From: Catenulispora sp. GP43
GTDB lineage: Bacteria; Actinomycetota; Actinomycetes; Streptomycetales; Catenulisporaceae
Assembly: GCF_041260665.1 (NCBI RefSeq)
Contig: NZ_JBGCCT010000011.1
Location: 124,001-188,000, forward strand
DNA: 64,000 nucleotides
Direction of reading: 5' to 3'
Below the pieces are notes generated by a model. That model did not search any database and had not been told where the DNA came from. It worked only from the letters and a program-made list of their open reading frames with translations. Numbering within the stretch: the stretch's first letter is position 1; each line of letters opens with the position of its first letter. The translations under genes and the position numbers were made by a program. This document shows, in pieces, positions 54,579 through 63,157 of the stretch.

Positions 54579-54808
54579 AAAGGTCACTCCTTGCGAAGGG
54601 GGGCCGGGGTCGCCTGCCGGCTTCAGGGCCGCGCGGTCGGCGCCGCGATGGTGTCGGGGCCAGCGTAGTTCGCCAAGCTACCGCTTGGTAATGCCGGGTG
54701 CGGGAGAACACACCCGGTTTCCCACCCTAGGGCGCCGCCTGCCTTTCCACCCACATTCCACCCCGGGTTGGAGGCGCACGCGGGCCGATCGGCGAGAAGA
54801 TCGGGGGC

Positions 54809-55954
54809 ATGGCAGCGCTGACAGCGAACATGATGGACCGCAAGGGCTACTTCTGGGGCATCCAGGCCCTGCGCAGCGGCGGTCTGGTGGCGCTGAGCAT
54901 CACCCTGTTCGGGGTGAACCCCAAGCCGGGACTGCACGGCCGCGGGCTGGCGATCACGATCACCCTGGCCGTCGTGGCGGTGGCCTGGATCGGGATGATC
55001 GTCTTCGACATCCGCAAGTGGCGGATCCAATACCCGCTGTTCCTGCTGGCGCTCAGCGGCGGCGTGCTGTCGATACTGCAGCAGGGCCCGGCGATCTTCG
55101 TACCGGCGGTCGCGGCCTTCTCCGCGGGCTCGAACCTGGAGCCGCAGATCTCGACGGCGGTCGCGGTGGCCGGAGCCCTCTCCCTGACCGCGACCGCACT
55201 GGTGGTCGGCGCTTCGACGACGGCGGTGCTCGGCTTCGTCGTCATCCTGGCGACGGCCCTGGCCATGGGCATGATCCGCTACGCCATCGCCCAGCGCGCG
55301 GACACGGCCGAGCAGCTGCTGGAGCAGACCCTGCGCGCCTCGGCGGCCGAGACCGAGGCCGCGGTCCTCGGCGAGCGCACCCGCATCGCCCGCGAGATCC
55401 ACGACATCCTGGCGCACTCCCTCGGCGCGCTGGCCATGCAGGTCGAGGCCGCGCAAGCACTGCTGACCCGCGAGGACCCGGACATCGCGAAGGCCCTGCG
55501 CTGTATGGAGCGGGTCGGCCAGCTGACGCGCGAAGGCCTCGTGGAGAGCCGCCGCGCGGTCCAGGCGCTGCGCGAGGACATCGGCCCGCTGTCGGAGATG
55601 ATCCGCGCCCTGGTCGAAGCCGACGGCGGCACGATGACCACCACCGGCGAGCCCCGCAAGCTCCCGGCCGACGCGGCGCTGGCGCTCTACCGCACGGCGC
55701 AGGAAGCGGTGACGAACGCCCGCAAGCACGCGCCGGGCAAGGCCGCGGACGTCCGCCTGAGCTTCGACGAGGACACGGTCCGGCTGACGGTGACCAACCA
55801 CCTCGCCGAGGCCGACGCCGCACGGCCCCTGACGAACTCCGGCGGCGGCTTCGGACTCAGCGGACTGCGGGAGCGGATGGAGCTGGCCGGCGGGACGCTG
55901 GACGCCGGGCGCGAGGGCGACGACTGGTCGGTGCGGGCGGTCGTGCCGGGCTGA
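54809..55954 (+). CDS. sensor histidine kinase (HisKA_3)
   Basis: 381 residues. Six hydrophobic segments in the first 155 residues (LAITITLAVVAVAWIGMIVF, YPLFLLALSGGVLSIL, FVPAVAAFSAG and others), with almost no exposed loops. Helical linker (ADTAEQLLEQTLRASAAETE), then the box ERTRIAREIHDILAHSLGALA with His near 198. HATPase N-box EAVTNARKHAPGKA and G-box GGFGLSGLRERMELAG. Its response regulator follows after 102 bp on the same strand. Signal unknown, probably membrane state. Confidence 0.92.
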   Translation: MAALTANMMDRKGYFWGIQALRSGGLVALSITLFGVNPKPGLHGRGLAITITLAVVAVAWIGMIVFDIRKWRIQYPLFLLALSGGVLSILQQGPAIFVPAVAAFSAGSNLEPQISTAVAVAGALSLTATALVVGASTTAVLGFVVILATALAMGMIRYAIAQRADTAEQLLEQTLRASAAETEAAVLGERTRIAREIHDILAHSLGALAMQVEAAQALLTREDPDIAKALRCMERVGQLTREGLVESRRAVQALREDIGPLSEMIRALVEADGGTMTTTGEPRKLPADAALALYRTAQEAVTNARKHAPGKAADVRLSFDEDTVRLTVTNHLAEADAARPLTNSGGGFGLSGLRERMELAGGTLDAGREGDDWSVRAVVPG

Positions 55955-56056
55955 GGGCGGGTCTCGATCAAGCCCGACAGCCCAAGGGCAAGGCCGCATC
56001 GGCCCGGCGCTGAGGAAGATCGAGCGCCGCCCCGGCATCTGCGGGACAATCCCGGG

Positions 56057-56749
56057 GTGACCGAGATCCGAGTACTCATCGCCGACGACCAGGCCGCGGT
56101 CCGGGAAGGCCTGGCGCTGCTGCTGGAGACCATGTCCGACGTGAACGTGGTCGGCCAGGCCGGGGACGGTCTGGAGGCGGCGGAACTGGCGGCCGAGCTG
56201 GCGCCCGACGTGGTGCTGATGGATCTCAACATGCCGCGGGCCAGCGGGATCGAGGCGACCTCGACGATCCTGGCCGCGAACCCGGACATCCGGGTGGTCG
56301 TGCTCACCACCTACGAGGACGACGCCTCGATCGTCGGCGCGCTGCGGGCCGGGGCGCTCGGCTATCTGACCAAGGCCGCGAAGCGGGCCGACATCGAGCG
56401 CGCGGTGAAGGCGGCGGCGGCCGGGCAGGCGATTCTGGACCCGGCGGTGCAGCGGCAGCTGCTGGCGGCGGCGACCAACGGGGTCGCGGGCCCCGCGGCG
56501 GGCGGCGTCGCGAAGGCCCCGGCCGCCGAGCCCGAGCCCGTCGACGACCTGAGCCCGCGCGAGGCCGACGTCCTGCGGCTGATCGCGGCGGGACACTCCA
56601 ACCGGGAGATCGCCAAGAAGCTGTTCGTCGGCGAGGCGACGGTGAAGTCGCACATCAACCGCATCTTCACCAAGACCGGCTGCCGCGACCGGGCCCAGGC
56701 GGTCCAGTACGCGTTCACCCACGGCTACGCCGACCCGAGCGCGAAGTAA
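56057..56749 (+). CDS. NarL-family response regulator
   Basis: 230 residues from GTG 56057. Receiver: IADDQ, Asp in DVVLMDLNMPR, Thr/Lys in VVLTTYEDD and GYLTKAAKR. C-terminal LuxR-type HTH: LSPREADVLRLIAAGHSNREIAKKLFV, in two stretches, and TVKSHINRIFTKTG. A 30-residue Ala/Gly/Pro linker separates the domains. Partner of the kinase at 54809. The neighbouring TetR gene is convergent, giving no clue to target genes. Confidence 0.93.
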   Translation: MTEIRVLIADDQAAVREGLALLLETMSDVNVVGQAGDGLEAAELAAELAPDVVLMDLNMPRASGIEATSTILAANPDIRVVVLTTYEDDASIVGALRAGALGYLTKAAKRADIERAVKAAAAGQAILDPAVQRQLLAAATNGVAGPAAGGVAKAPAAEPEPVDDLSPREADVLRLIAAGHSNREIAKKLFVGEATVKSHINRIFTKTGCRDRAQAVQYAFTHGYADPSAK

Positions 56750-56759
56750 CGGCACCTCC

Positions 56760-57377
56760 TCAGCCGCGAGGCCACACCGCCAGGGCGAACTCAGCCGTCT
56801 GCGAAAGCTCGGCCTCTCCGGCGCCGTCCCGCGCGCGCTGCGACATGCCCTGAAACACCGCGGCGTAGTACGCGGCGAGCGCATCGACGTCCGCTGACGC
56901 CGCCAGTTCCCCGTCCCGCTGCCCGGCGCGCAGCCGCTCGGCCATCGTCGTGATGTTCCGGTTCCGCTGCTCCCGCAGCATCTCCCGCACCTCGGCATTG
57001 GCCGGCGAGACGTTCGTGGCGGCGTTGATCACCATGCACCCGGCGGGATGCACCGGGTCCGGGAACACCCGCGCCGCCTCCCGCAGCATCCGCGCCACCG
57101 CGCCGAAGGCCGTCGCCTCCTCGGCGAACGCCGCGCCCACGAACGCGCCGTAAGGCGACTCCCCATACGCCGCCAGCGCCTCGCGGAACAACGCCGGCTT
57201 GTCACCGAACGCCGCGTACAGGCTCCCCGAGCGGATCCCCATCGCCTCGGTCAGATCGCTGATGGACGTCGCCTCGTATCCCCGTTCCCAGAACAGGCGC
57301 GTCGCGGCGGCGACCGCGGCGTCGCGGTCGAAGCCGCGGGGCCGTCCGCGGCGGGCGGCGGGGTCGGAAGCAGTCAC
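56760..57377 (-). CDS. TetR-family transcriptional regulator
   Basis: 205 residues from GTG 57377 (VTASDPAARRGRPRG); the upstream ATG in the frame lies within the operator. HTH: FDRDAAVAAATRLFWERGYEATSISDLTEAMGIRSGSLYAAFGDKPALF across overlapping stretches, the canonical TetR N-terminus. The ligand domain has a conserved MVINAATNVSPANAE and a Cys in GCMVI. Likely represses itself and the divergent SDR gene through the duplicated inverted repeat at 57394-57443. Confidence 0.92.
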   Translation of the reverse strand: MTASDPAARRGRPRGFDRDAAVAAATRLFWERGYEATSISDLTEAMGIRSGSLYAAFGDKPALFREALAAYGESPYGAFVGAAFAEEATAFGAVARMLREAARVFPDPVHPAGCMVINAATNVSPANAEVREMLREQRNRNITTMAERLRAGQRDGELAASADVDALAAYYAAVFQGMSQRARDGAGEAELSQTAEFALAVWPRG

Positions 57378-57393
57378 CCGATCATTGTAGAAC

Positions 57394-57443
57394 GATCGAC
57401 CAAGAATTGTGCTAGCGTGCCCGTCACAAATTCTTGGTCGATC
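57394..57443. promoter_or_regulatory. TetR operator pair between tetR and the SDR gene
   Basis: GATCGACCAAGAATT (57394-57408) and its exact inverted copy AATTCTTGGTCGATC (57429-57443) flank a central GTGCTAGCGTGCCCGTCACA. Each arm also carries its own CGATCG/GATCGA-like half palindrome, and together they fill the gap before the SDR start at 57464. This is a convincing autoregulatory and divergent operator. Confidence 0.75.
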
Positions 57444-57463
57444 ACTCAAGAAATGGGGGGACC

Positions 57464-58216
57464 ATGTCCCTGCAGGGGAAGCACGCCCTGGTCACCGGCG
57501 GCAGCCGCGGCATCGGCCGGGCGATCGCCGAGCGCCTGGCCCACGACGGCGCCACCGTCGTCCTGAGCTACGCCCGCGACCACGCCGCCGCCGAGGACAC
57601 CGTCGCCGGCATCCTCGCCAAGGGCGGCAAGGCGATCGCCGTCCACGCGCCCTTCGGCGACCACGGCGACGCCGAACGCCTTTGGCAGGCCTACGACAAG
57701 GCGACCGGCCGCGCCGGCGTCGACATCGTCGTCAACAACGCCGGCATCGGCCGCAGCTCGGATCTGAGCACCCTGACCGAGACCGAGTTCGACGAGGTCT
57801 TCGCGGTCAACGTCCGCGCGCCGCTGTTCGTGGCCCAAGGCGCTGTGTCCCGGCTGCGCGACCACGGCCGCGTCATCAACATCTCCAGCGGCGTCAGCCG
57901 CATCGCGATGCCCGAGATCCTCGCCTACGGCGCGACCAAGGGCGCCCTGGACAACCTCACCCTGAACCTGGCCAAGCTCCTGGGCCCGCGCGGCATCACG
58001 GTGAACTCCGTCGCGCCGGGCATCGTCGACACCGACGTCAACGCGGGCTGGCTGCGCGGGAACAAGGAGGCCGAGCAATGGGCCGCCTCGGCCTCGGCGC
58101 TGGGCCGGATCGGGCAGCCGGACGACATCGCCGCGGTGGTCGCGTTCCTGGCCGGCGAGGACGGCCGGTGGGTGAGCGGCCGGGTGGTCGACGCGACCGG
58201 CGGCTCAATGCTCTGA
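57464..58216 (+). CDS. short-chain dehydrogenase/reductase (SDR)
   Basis: 250 residues from ATG 57464 with GGGGGG upstream. Cofactor motif [15 protein letters not shown] (NADPH-like Arg after the Gly motif), [10 protein letters not shown], catalytic Ser in [14 protein letters not shown] and Tyr/Lys in [13 protein letters not shown], and the tail [17 protein letters not shown] typical of classical SDRs. Physiological substrate unknown. Divergent TetR control is strongly suggested. Downstream the small space to the convergent regulator at 58283 contains no gene. Confidence 0.93.
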   Translation: MSLQGKHALVTGGSRGIGRAIAERLAHDGATVVLSYARDHAAAEDTVAGILAKGGKAIAVHAPFGDHGDAERLWQAYDKATGRAGVDIVVNNAGIGRSSDLSTLTETEFDEVFAVNVRAPLFVAQGAVSRLRDHGRVINISSGVSRIAMPEILAYGATKGALDNLTLNLAKLLGPRGITVNSVAPGIVDTDVNAGWLRGNKEAEQWAASASALGRIGQPDDIAAVVAFLAGEDGRWVSGRVVDATGGSML

Positions 58217-58282
58217 CTCGCCACAGGGCTTCGGGGCTACAGAGCTTCAGGGCGAGAACGAAGGAGTGTCCTTATATATAGG

Positions 58283-58927
58283 TCACGCCTTCAGATACGC
58301 CAGCACCGCCAACACCCGCCGGTTGTCGTCACCGGACTCCGGCAGCCCCAGCTTCATGAAGATGTTGGAGGTGTGCTTGGCGATCGCCCGCTCGGTGATC
58401 ACCAGCCGCTCGGCGATCGCCGCGTTCGACCGGCCCTCGGCCATCAGCGAGAGCACTTCGCGCTCCCGGTCGGTCAGCGCCCCCAGCGGCTCCTTGCGGA
58501 CCCCGCGCGCCAGCAGCTTGGAGATCACCTCGGGGTCCATCACGGTCCCGCCGGCCGCGACCCGCTTCACCGCGTCCACGAAGCTGTCCGAGTCGAAGAC
58601 CCGGTCCTTGAGCAGGTAGCCGATCGCGCCGGCGCCGTCGGCCAGCAGTTCGCCGGCATAGAGCTGCTCGACGTATTGCGAGAGAACCAAAACCGGGAGG
58701 CCCGGCACCACCTGCCGGGCCTCCAACACCGCCCTGAGTCCCTCGTCGGTGAACGTCGGCGGCATGCGCACGTCCACCACTGCAACGTCGGGGCGCTCGG
58801 TCACCAGCGCCTCGACGAGCGCGGGGCCGTCGCCGACGGCCGCCGCGATCTCGAACCCGTACGCCTCCAGCAGGCGGATCATGCCGTCCCGGAGGAGGAA
58901 GAGGTCTTCGGCGAGGACGACACGCAC
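58283..58927 (-). CDS. NarL/FixJ-type response regulator
   Basis: 214 residues from GTG 58927 (VRVVLAEDLFLLRDG). Receiver Asp in DVAVVDVRMPPTFTDEG, with the PPTFTDEG extension characteristic of a large actinobacterial subfamily, and Lys in GYLLKDRVFD. HTH: LTDREREVLSLMAEGRSNAAIAERL and AIAKHTSNIFMKLGL. The start lies 49 bp inside the 3' end of the kinase gene, indicating coupled translation. Partner of the kinase at 58879. Confidence 0.92.
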   Translation of the reverse strand: MRVVLAEDLFLLRDGMIRLLEAYGFEIAAAVGDGPALVEALVTERPDVAVVDVRMPPTFTDEGLRAVLEARQVVPGLPVLVLSQYVEQLYAGELLADGAGAIGYLLKDRVFDSDSFVDAVKRVAAGGTVMDPEVISKLLARGVRKEPLGALTDREREVLSLMAEGRSNAAIAERLVITERAIAKHTSNIFMKLGLPESGDDNRRVLAVLAYLKA

Positions 58928-60177
58928 GGCAGCTCCATGGTCACGACGGTCGGTCCGCCCTGCGGGCTGCTCAGGGCGAGGATCCCGTCGAAGGTAGCAA
59001 GCCGGCGCTCGATCCCGCGCAGTCCGCTGCCGCGGTCCAGGTCCGCGCCGCCGATCCCGTCGTCGCTGACCGTGATCTTCAGCAGGCCGTCGGCGACCCG
59101 CATGTCGATCCAGACGTGCACGGCGTGCGCGTGCTTGGCGACGTTGGTCAGGGCCTCGCTGACCGCGAAGTAGGCCGCCGACTCCAGCGGCGCGTCCAGC
59201 CGCCCGGTCACCTCGGCGTGCACCTGGACGTCCAGCGGCGAGTCCAGCGCCGTGGCCCGCACCGCGTCGACCAGGCCGCGGTCGGCCAGCACCGGCGGGT
59301 GGATGCCGCGCACCAGGTCGCGCAGCTCGGACAGGGCCTTGGCCGAGGAGTCGCGGGCCTCCGTGAGCAGCTTCTGCGCCGCCTCGGGGTCGCGCTCCAG
59401 CAGCTGCGAGGCCGCGTTCAGGTGCATGCCCATGGCGACCAGCCGGGCCTGCGCGCCGTCGTGCAGGTCGCGCTCGATCCGGCGCAGTTCGGCGGCCTGG
59501 GTGTCGACCGCGTCGGCCCGGGTCTGGGTCAGGTGCTTCATCCGGGCCTCGACCTGCGCCGGCGTCGGGGCCAGCAGGACGCGGGACCAGCGGGCGTGCC
59601 ACTCCAGCATCTTCGGCGCGATGGCGAAGCCCAGGGCGATCTCCAGGACGCCGAGCGCCGCCGGGGCCCAGCGCATGCCCTCGTTGCCGTGGTGGACGTG
59701 GACGAACCCGAACCAGTCGTTGAAGCCGTGTCCGACCAAGGTGCTCCACAGGGCGCTGATCACGAAGCCGTACAAGCCCTCGGCCACCAGGGCGATCGGC
59801 AGCACGGCCAGGAGCGCCCCGACCACCGGGTCGGTCATCGTCCAAGCGGCGTCCCGCCAGAACGCCGGATCCGTGCCGTGGAACTGGATCTTGCCCCAGT
59901 AGCCCTTGAACCCGGGGCCGAACTCCGGCTCGGCCCGGTACGGCCGCGGGATCTCGATCCCCCGCCAGGCGTGCACCTTCTTACGGCGCAGGTCGGCCAG
60001 CCAGCGCAGGTAGGCGGCCGTCGGCGGCAGCAGCAGGAGGCCGAGCCCGATGCCGGCCAGACCGAGCACCAACGTCAGTGCGAGGTAGCCCAGCAGCATC
60101 GGGACCAGCATCACGAAGAACCAGAACCCGCCCTCCAGGACGGCGCTCGTTCGCTTGGTGGTGTTGGTGTTCGTCAT
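58879..60177 (-). CDS. sensor histidine kinase (HisKA_3, two-module membrane part)
   Basis: 432 residues from ATG 60177. Two membrane modules (VMLVPMLLGYLALTLVLGLAG early, and LLAVLPIALVAEGLYGFVISALW later) enclose a long soluble loop (RPYRAEPEFGPGFKGYWGKI). Dimerisation box ELRRIERDLHDGAQARLVAM with His near 236, and HATPase elements EALTNVAKHAHA, DDGIGGADLDRGSGLRGIERRL. The last 16 residues are Ser-rich and encoded over the response-regulator start. The domain layout (DUF1707/sensor-like loop) is that of actinobacterial sensors with putative lipid or stress signals. Confidence 0.92.
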   Translation of the reverse strand: MTNTNTTKRTSAVLEGGFWFFVMLVPMLLGYLALTLVLGLAGIGLGLLLLPPTAAYLRWLADLRRKKVHAWRGIEIPRPYRAEPEFGPGFKGYWGKIQFHGTDPAFWRDAAWTMTDPVVGALLAVLPIALVAEGLYGFVISALWSTLVGHGFNDWFGFVHVHHGNEGMRWAPAALGVLEIALGFAIAPKMLEWHARWSRVLLAPTPAQVEARMKHLTQTRADAVDTQAAELRRIERDLHDGAQARLVAMGMHLNAASQLLERDPEAAQKLLTEARDSSAKALSELRDLVRGIHPPVLADRGLVDAVRATALDSPLDVQVHAEVTGRLDAPLESAAYFAVSEALTNVAKHAHAVHVWIDMRVADGLLKITVSDDGIGGADLDRGSGLRGIERRLATFDGILALSSPQGGPTVVTMELPCVSSSPKTSSSSGTA

Positions 60178-60233
60178 GTCCTCAAGTCTCGGCATCGGGC
60201 CCTGGCCGGGCGAGGGGCTTACACACCCAGTGC

Positions 60234-60255
60234 GGGGTGTACTTATGTACACCCC
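60234..60255. promoter_or_regulatory. perfect palindrome upstream of the serine hydrolase
   Basis: GGGGTGTAC-TTAT-GTACACCCC, 9-bp arms and a 4-nt centre, between the divergent kinase (start 60177) and hydrolase (start 60312) genes. It has the size and symmetry of a dimeric-regulator operator; the NarL-type regulator at 58283 is the obvious candidate. Confidence 0.6.
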
Positions 60256-60311
60256 CGGGAGGGGTTCTACAGCCAGTGACCAGTCACGGGCCGCGCCACG
60301 ACGCTGGAGAC

Positions 60312-62210
60312 ATGTGGACGACCATCGTTTCCGGCATCACGCTCGCCGCTTCCCTGATGACCGGCCCCGTCTCGCACCCCGCGACCGAGACCACCGCCGC
60401 CGCCCCGAATCTGACGGGCATCGGATCGCTCATAGACCAGACTGTCACGGCGCAGCTCGCCAAGGACAAGATCCCCGGCGCGGCCGTGGTCGTCGTCTCC
60501 GGCGGTAAGACCCTGTACGCGCAGGGTTACGGCGTGGCCGACACCGCCACCGACACCCCGGTGGACCCGGTGCGCACCGAGTTCTTCACCGGCTCGGTCG
60601 CCAAGGTCTTCACGGCCACCGCGGTCGCGCAGCTGATCCAGGAGGGGAAGATCGATCCGCACGCGGACGTGAACACCTACCTGAAGGGCTTCCAGGTCAC
60701 CGACGCCTTCCCGGGCCGCCCGGTGACCGTCGAGAACCTGCTCACCCACACCGGCGGCTTCGACGACGACCCGGTCGGCGTCGCCGTGTCCGATCCGAAG
60801 GACGTGCCGCCGCTGGGCCGGTACCTCGCCGACAACGAGCCGTCGCGCGTGCGGCCGCCCGGGACGCTGGCCGCGTACGACAACTACGGCGCCGCGCTGG
60901 CCGGCTACCTCGTCGAGTGCGTCTCCGGGGAGCCGTTCGCGCAGTACATGCAGGACCACCTGTTCGGGCCGCTCCAGATGGACGCCTCGACGTTCCTGCA
61001 GCCGCATCCGCCGGCGATCGAGGCGAACCTGGCGAAGGGCTACCGCCCCGAAGGCAACGGCTGGACCGCGGAGAACGGCCAGTACGGCGGCTGGTCGCCG
61101 ACCGGCGCCGGCACCGTGGCCACCGCGACCGACGTCGGGAAGTTCATGATGGCGCAGCTGGCAAAGGACCCGCGGCTCGGCGCCGGCGTCGCGGATCTGG
61201 TGCAGCAGCAGCACTTCACCATGGATCCGCGGCTCCCGGGCATGGCGTACTACTTCGAGGAGCGGCCGCGGGACGGGCAGCGGATCCTGTTCAAGGACGG
61301 CGACGTGCCCGGCTTCCACAGCGACATGGCGCTGCTGCCGGACCGCGGTCTGGGTGTGTACGTGGTCTACAACGGCGACGGCACCGACGGGATCGCCGGC
61401 TGGGACGGCAAAGCCCTGATCAACCAGATCGTCGACAAGTACTTCCCCAGCGCGGCCGCCGCCCCGACCGCCGTCAAGGACCCGAAGCTGGACAGCTACA
61501 CCGGCAGCTACCGCAGCGACCGGATCAGCCGGGGCGCGCTCACCCGGGTCGCCGGCCTGGTCTCCTCGGTGTCGGTGTCCGCGAACTCCGACGGCACCCT
61601 GACCACGAACGGACTGTCGCAGAACCCGAAGATCGGCGACCAGCGCTGGATCCCTTTGGGCGACGGCGAATTCGCCGAGCAGGGCGGCCAGGACCGGCTG
61701 GTCTTCGACGGCCGCGGCCACCTGGCGACCACCATCGATCCGACCGTCGCCTACTACCGGCTGGCCTGGTACGACTCCCCCAGCCTGCACCTGCCGATGC
61801 TCTACGGCGGCGCCGGGATCCTCGCGGCGGGCCTGCCGGCCTTCCCGATCCTGGCCCTGGTGCGGCGGCTGCGCGGACGGCCGGCGCACCCGCGATGGGC
61901 CCGGAACGCGCGCGTGCTGGCCTGGGTCTGCGGAGCGCTGGCCACCGGGTTCGTGATCGAGCTGCTCATGATGACCGGCGACAGCAACGCCTTCACCGAG
62001 AAGGTGATGCTCGGCTCGCCCTCGCTGACGCTGCTGGTGGCGATGAACACGCTGCTGGCGGTGGGAACGATCGGCCTGCTCGCCGGGAGCGCCGCGGCCT
62101 GGCGGCTGGGCTGGTGGCGGCCGGTCGGGCGGATCGCGTACTCGCTCACCGCCGCCGGCGCCGTGTCGTTCCTGTTCGTGGCGTTCACGTACAACCTGGT
62201 GTGGCCCTGA
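60312..62210 (+). CDS. beta-lactamase-fold serine hydrolase with C-terminal membrane domain
   Basis: 632 residues from ATG 60312, with GGAGAC upstream. N-terminal signal (TTIVSGITLAASLMTGPVSH) precedes a class-C/DD-peptidase-like domain: SxxK in FTGSVAKVFTATAV (Ser near 96), YxN in AAYDNYGAALAG and the third motif region VPGFHSDMALL. After a lipocalin-like linker (about 400-480), four hydrophobic segments near the end (LPMLYGGAGILAAGLPAFPI, VLAWVCGALATGFVIELLMM and two more) anchor the protein. Such proteins include peptidase-type and esterase-type members; substrate unknown. Probable target of the adjacent two-component system. Confidence 0.9.
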   Translation: MWTTIVSGITLAASLMTGPVSHPATETTAAAPNLTGIGSLIDQTVTAQLAKDKIPGAAVVVVSGGKTLYAQGYGVADTATDTPVDPVRTEFFTGSVAKVFTATAVAQLIQEGKIDPHADVNTYLKGFQVTDAFPGRPVTVENLLTHTGGFDDDPVGVAVSDPKDVPPLGRYLADNEPSRVRPPGTLAAYDNYGAALAGYLVECVSGEPFAQYMQDHLFGPLQMDASTFLQPHPPAIEANLAKGYRPEGNGWTAENGQYGGWSPTGAGTVATATDVGKFMMAQLAKDPRLGAGVADLVQQQHFTMDPRLPGMAYYFEERPRDGQRILFKDGDVPGFHSDMALLPDRGLGVYVVYNGDGTDGIAGWDGKALINQIVDKYFPSAAAAPTAVKDPKLDSYTGSYRSDRISRGALTRVAGLVSSVSVSANSDGTLTTNGLSQNPKIGDQRWIPLGDGEFAEQGGQDRLVFDGRGHLATTIDPTVAYYRLAWYDSPSLHLPMLYGGAGILAAGLPAFPILALVRRLRGRPAHPRWARNARVLAWVCGALATGFVIELLMMTGDSNAFTEKVMLGSPSLTLLVAMNTLLAVGTIGLLAGSAAAWRLGWWRPVGRIAYSLTAAGAVSFLFVAFTYNLVWP

Positions 62211-62231
62211 GCCGGACTCCGCGACCGCGGA

Positions 62232-63119
62232 TCAGGCCTCGAATATCGTGAGGTCGAGCTCGGCCAGCCGGTCCGGGTCGACCAGGATGTCGATCTCCTT
62301 GATCCGGCCGTCCACCACGGTGAACCCCATGACCGCGGCGGGCTCGCCGTCCACGATCGTGACCCGCCCCGGCGCTCCGTTGACGAGCGCCGGGCGCGCG
62401 TCCGCCGCGAAGCGGGCGAACATCAGCGCCTGCCGGGCCACCGCCTCGGCGCCGCGCAGCAGCTTCAGGCCGGCCGGCAGGCTGCCGTAGTCGGCGCGCA
62501 GCACCACGTCCGGGTCCAGGACCGCGACCAGCGCGGCGAAGTCGCCGCCGCGCGAGGCCGTGGTGAAGGCCTTCACCACCTCCCGCTGCCGGCCCAGGTC
62601 GGCGTCCGGGACGGCGTCGGCGCCCCGCACCCGGCGCCGGGCCCTGCTGGCCAGCTGCCGGGCCGCCGCCGGGCTCCTGCCGACGATCACCGCGATGTCC
62701 TCGAAGGGGACGGCGAACATGTCGTGCAGCACGAACGCCAAGCGCTCGGCCGGCTGCAGCGTTTCCAGGACCACCAGCAGGGCCAGGCCGACGGCGTCGG
62801 CGAGCAGCGCCTCGTGCTCGGGGTCCAGGCCGTCCTCCGGCGAGATGATCGGCTCCGGGACGCGGACCGCCTCCAGCGACTCCTCGCGGCCGCGCGCCTT
62901 GAGCATGGTCAGGGCCACCCGGGCGACGACCGTGGTGAGCCAGCCGGTCAGGTTGTCGATGGCGTCCACGCGCTCCTCGCGCTGCCGGCTCAGGCGCAGC
63001 CAGGACTCCTGGACGGCGTCGTCGGCCTCGGACAGCGAGCCCAGCATCCGGAAGGCGACGGCTCGCAGGTGGCGCCGGTTCTCCTCGAAGCGTTCGGCGA
63101 GCCATTCGGTGCTGTCCAC
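62232..63119 (-). CDS. ECF41/SigJ-type RNA polymerase sigma factor with SnoaL-like C-terminal domain
   Basis: 295 residues from GTG 63119, preceded by GGGG. Sigma-2 (FRMLGSLSEADDAVQESWLRLSRQR), sigma-4 (LQPAERLAFVLHDMFAVPFEDIA, two stretches) and then about 110 residues of SnoaL-like fold (VVKAFTTASRGGDFAALVAV, IVDGEPAAVMGFTVVDGRI). ECF41 sigma factors use this C-terminal domain in place of an anti-sigma factor, and the DPDRLAEL near the end resembles their conserved NPDKL-type motif. Its regulon usually is a COE-type oxidoreductase gene; none is beside it here. Self-regulation is thus likely but target unknown. Confidence 0.9.
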   Translation of the reverse strand: MDSTEWLAERFEENRRHLRAVAFRMLGSLSEADDAVQESWLRLSRQREERVDAIDNLTGWLTTVVARVALTMLKARGREESLEAVRVPEPIISPEDGLDPEHEALLADAVGLALLVVLETLQPAERLAFVLHDMFAVPFEDIAVIVGRSPAAARQLASRARRRVRGADAVPDADLGRQREVVKAFTTASRGGDFAALVAVLDPDVVLRADYGSLPAGLKLLRGAEAVARQALMFARFAADARPALVNGAPGRVTIVDGEPAAVMGFTVVDGRIKEIDILVDPDRLAELDLTIFEA

Positions 63120-63157
63120 TGCGGTCCCCTGTCCCTCTATCGCGCGTGTTGTCGCAG

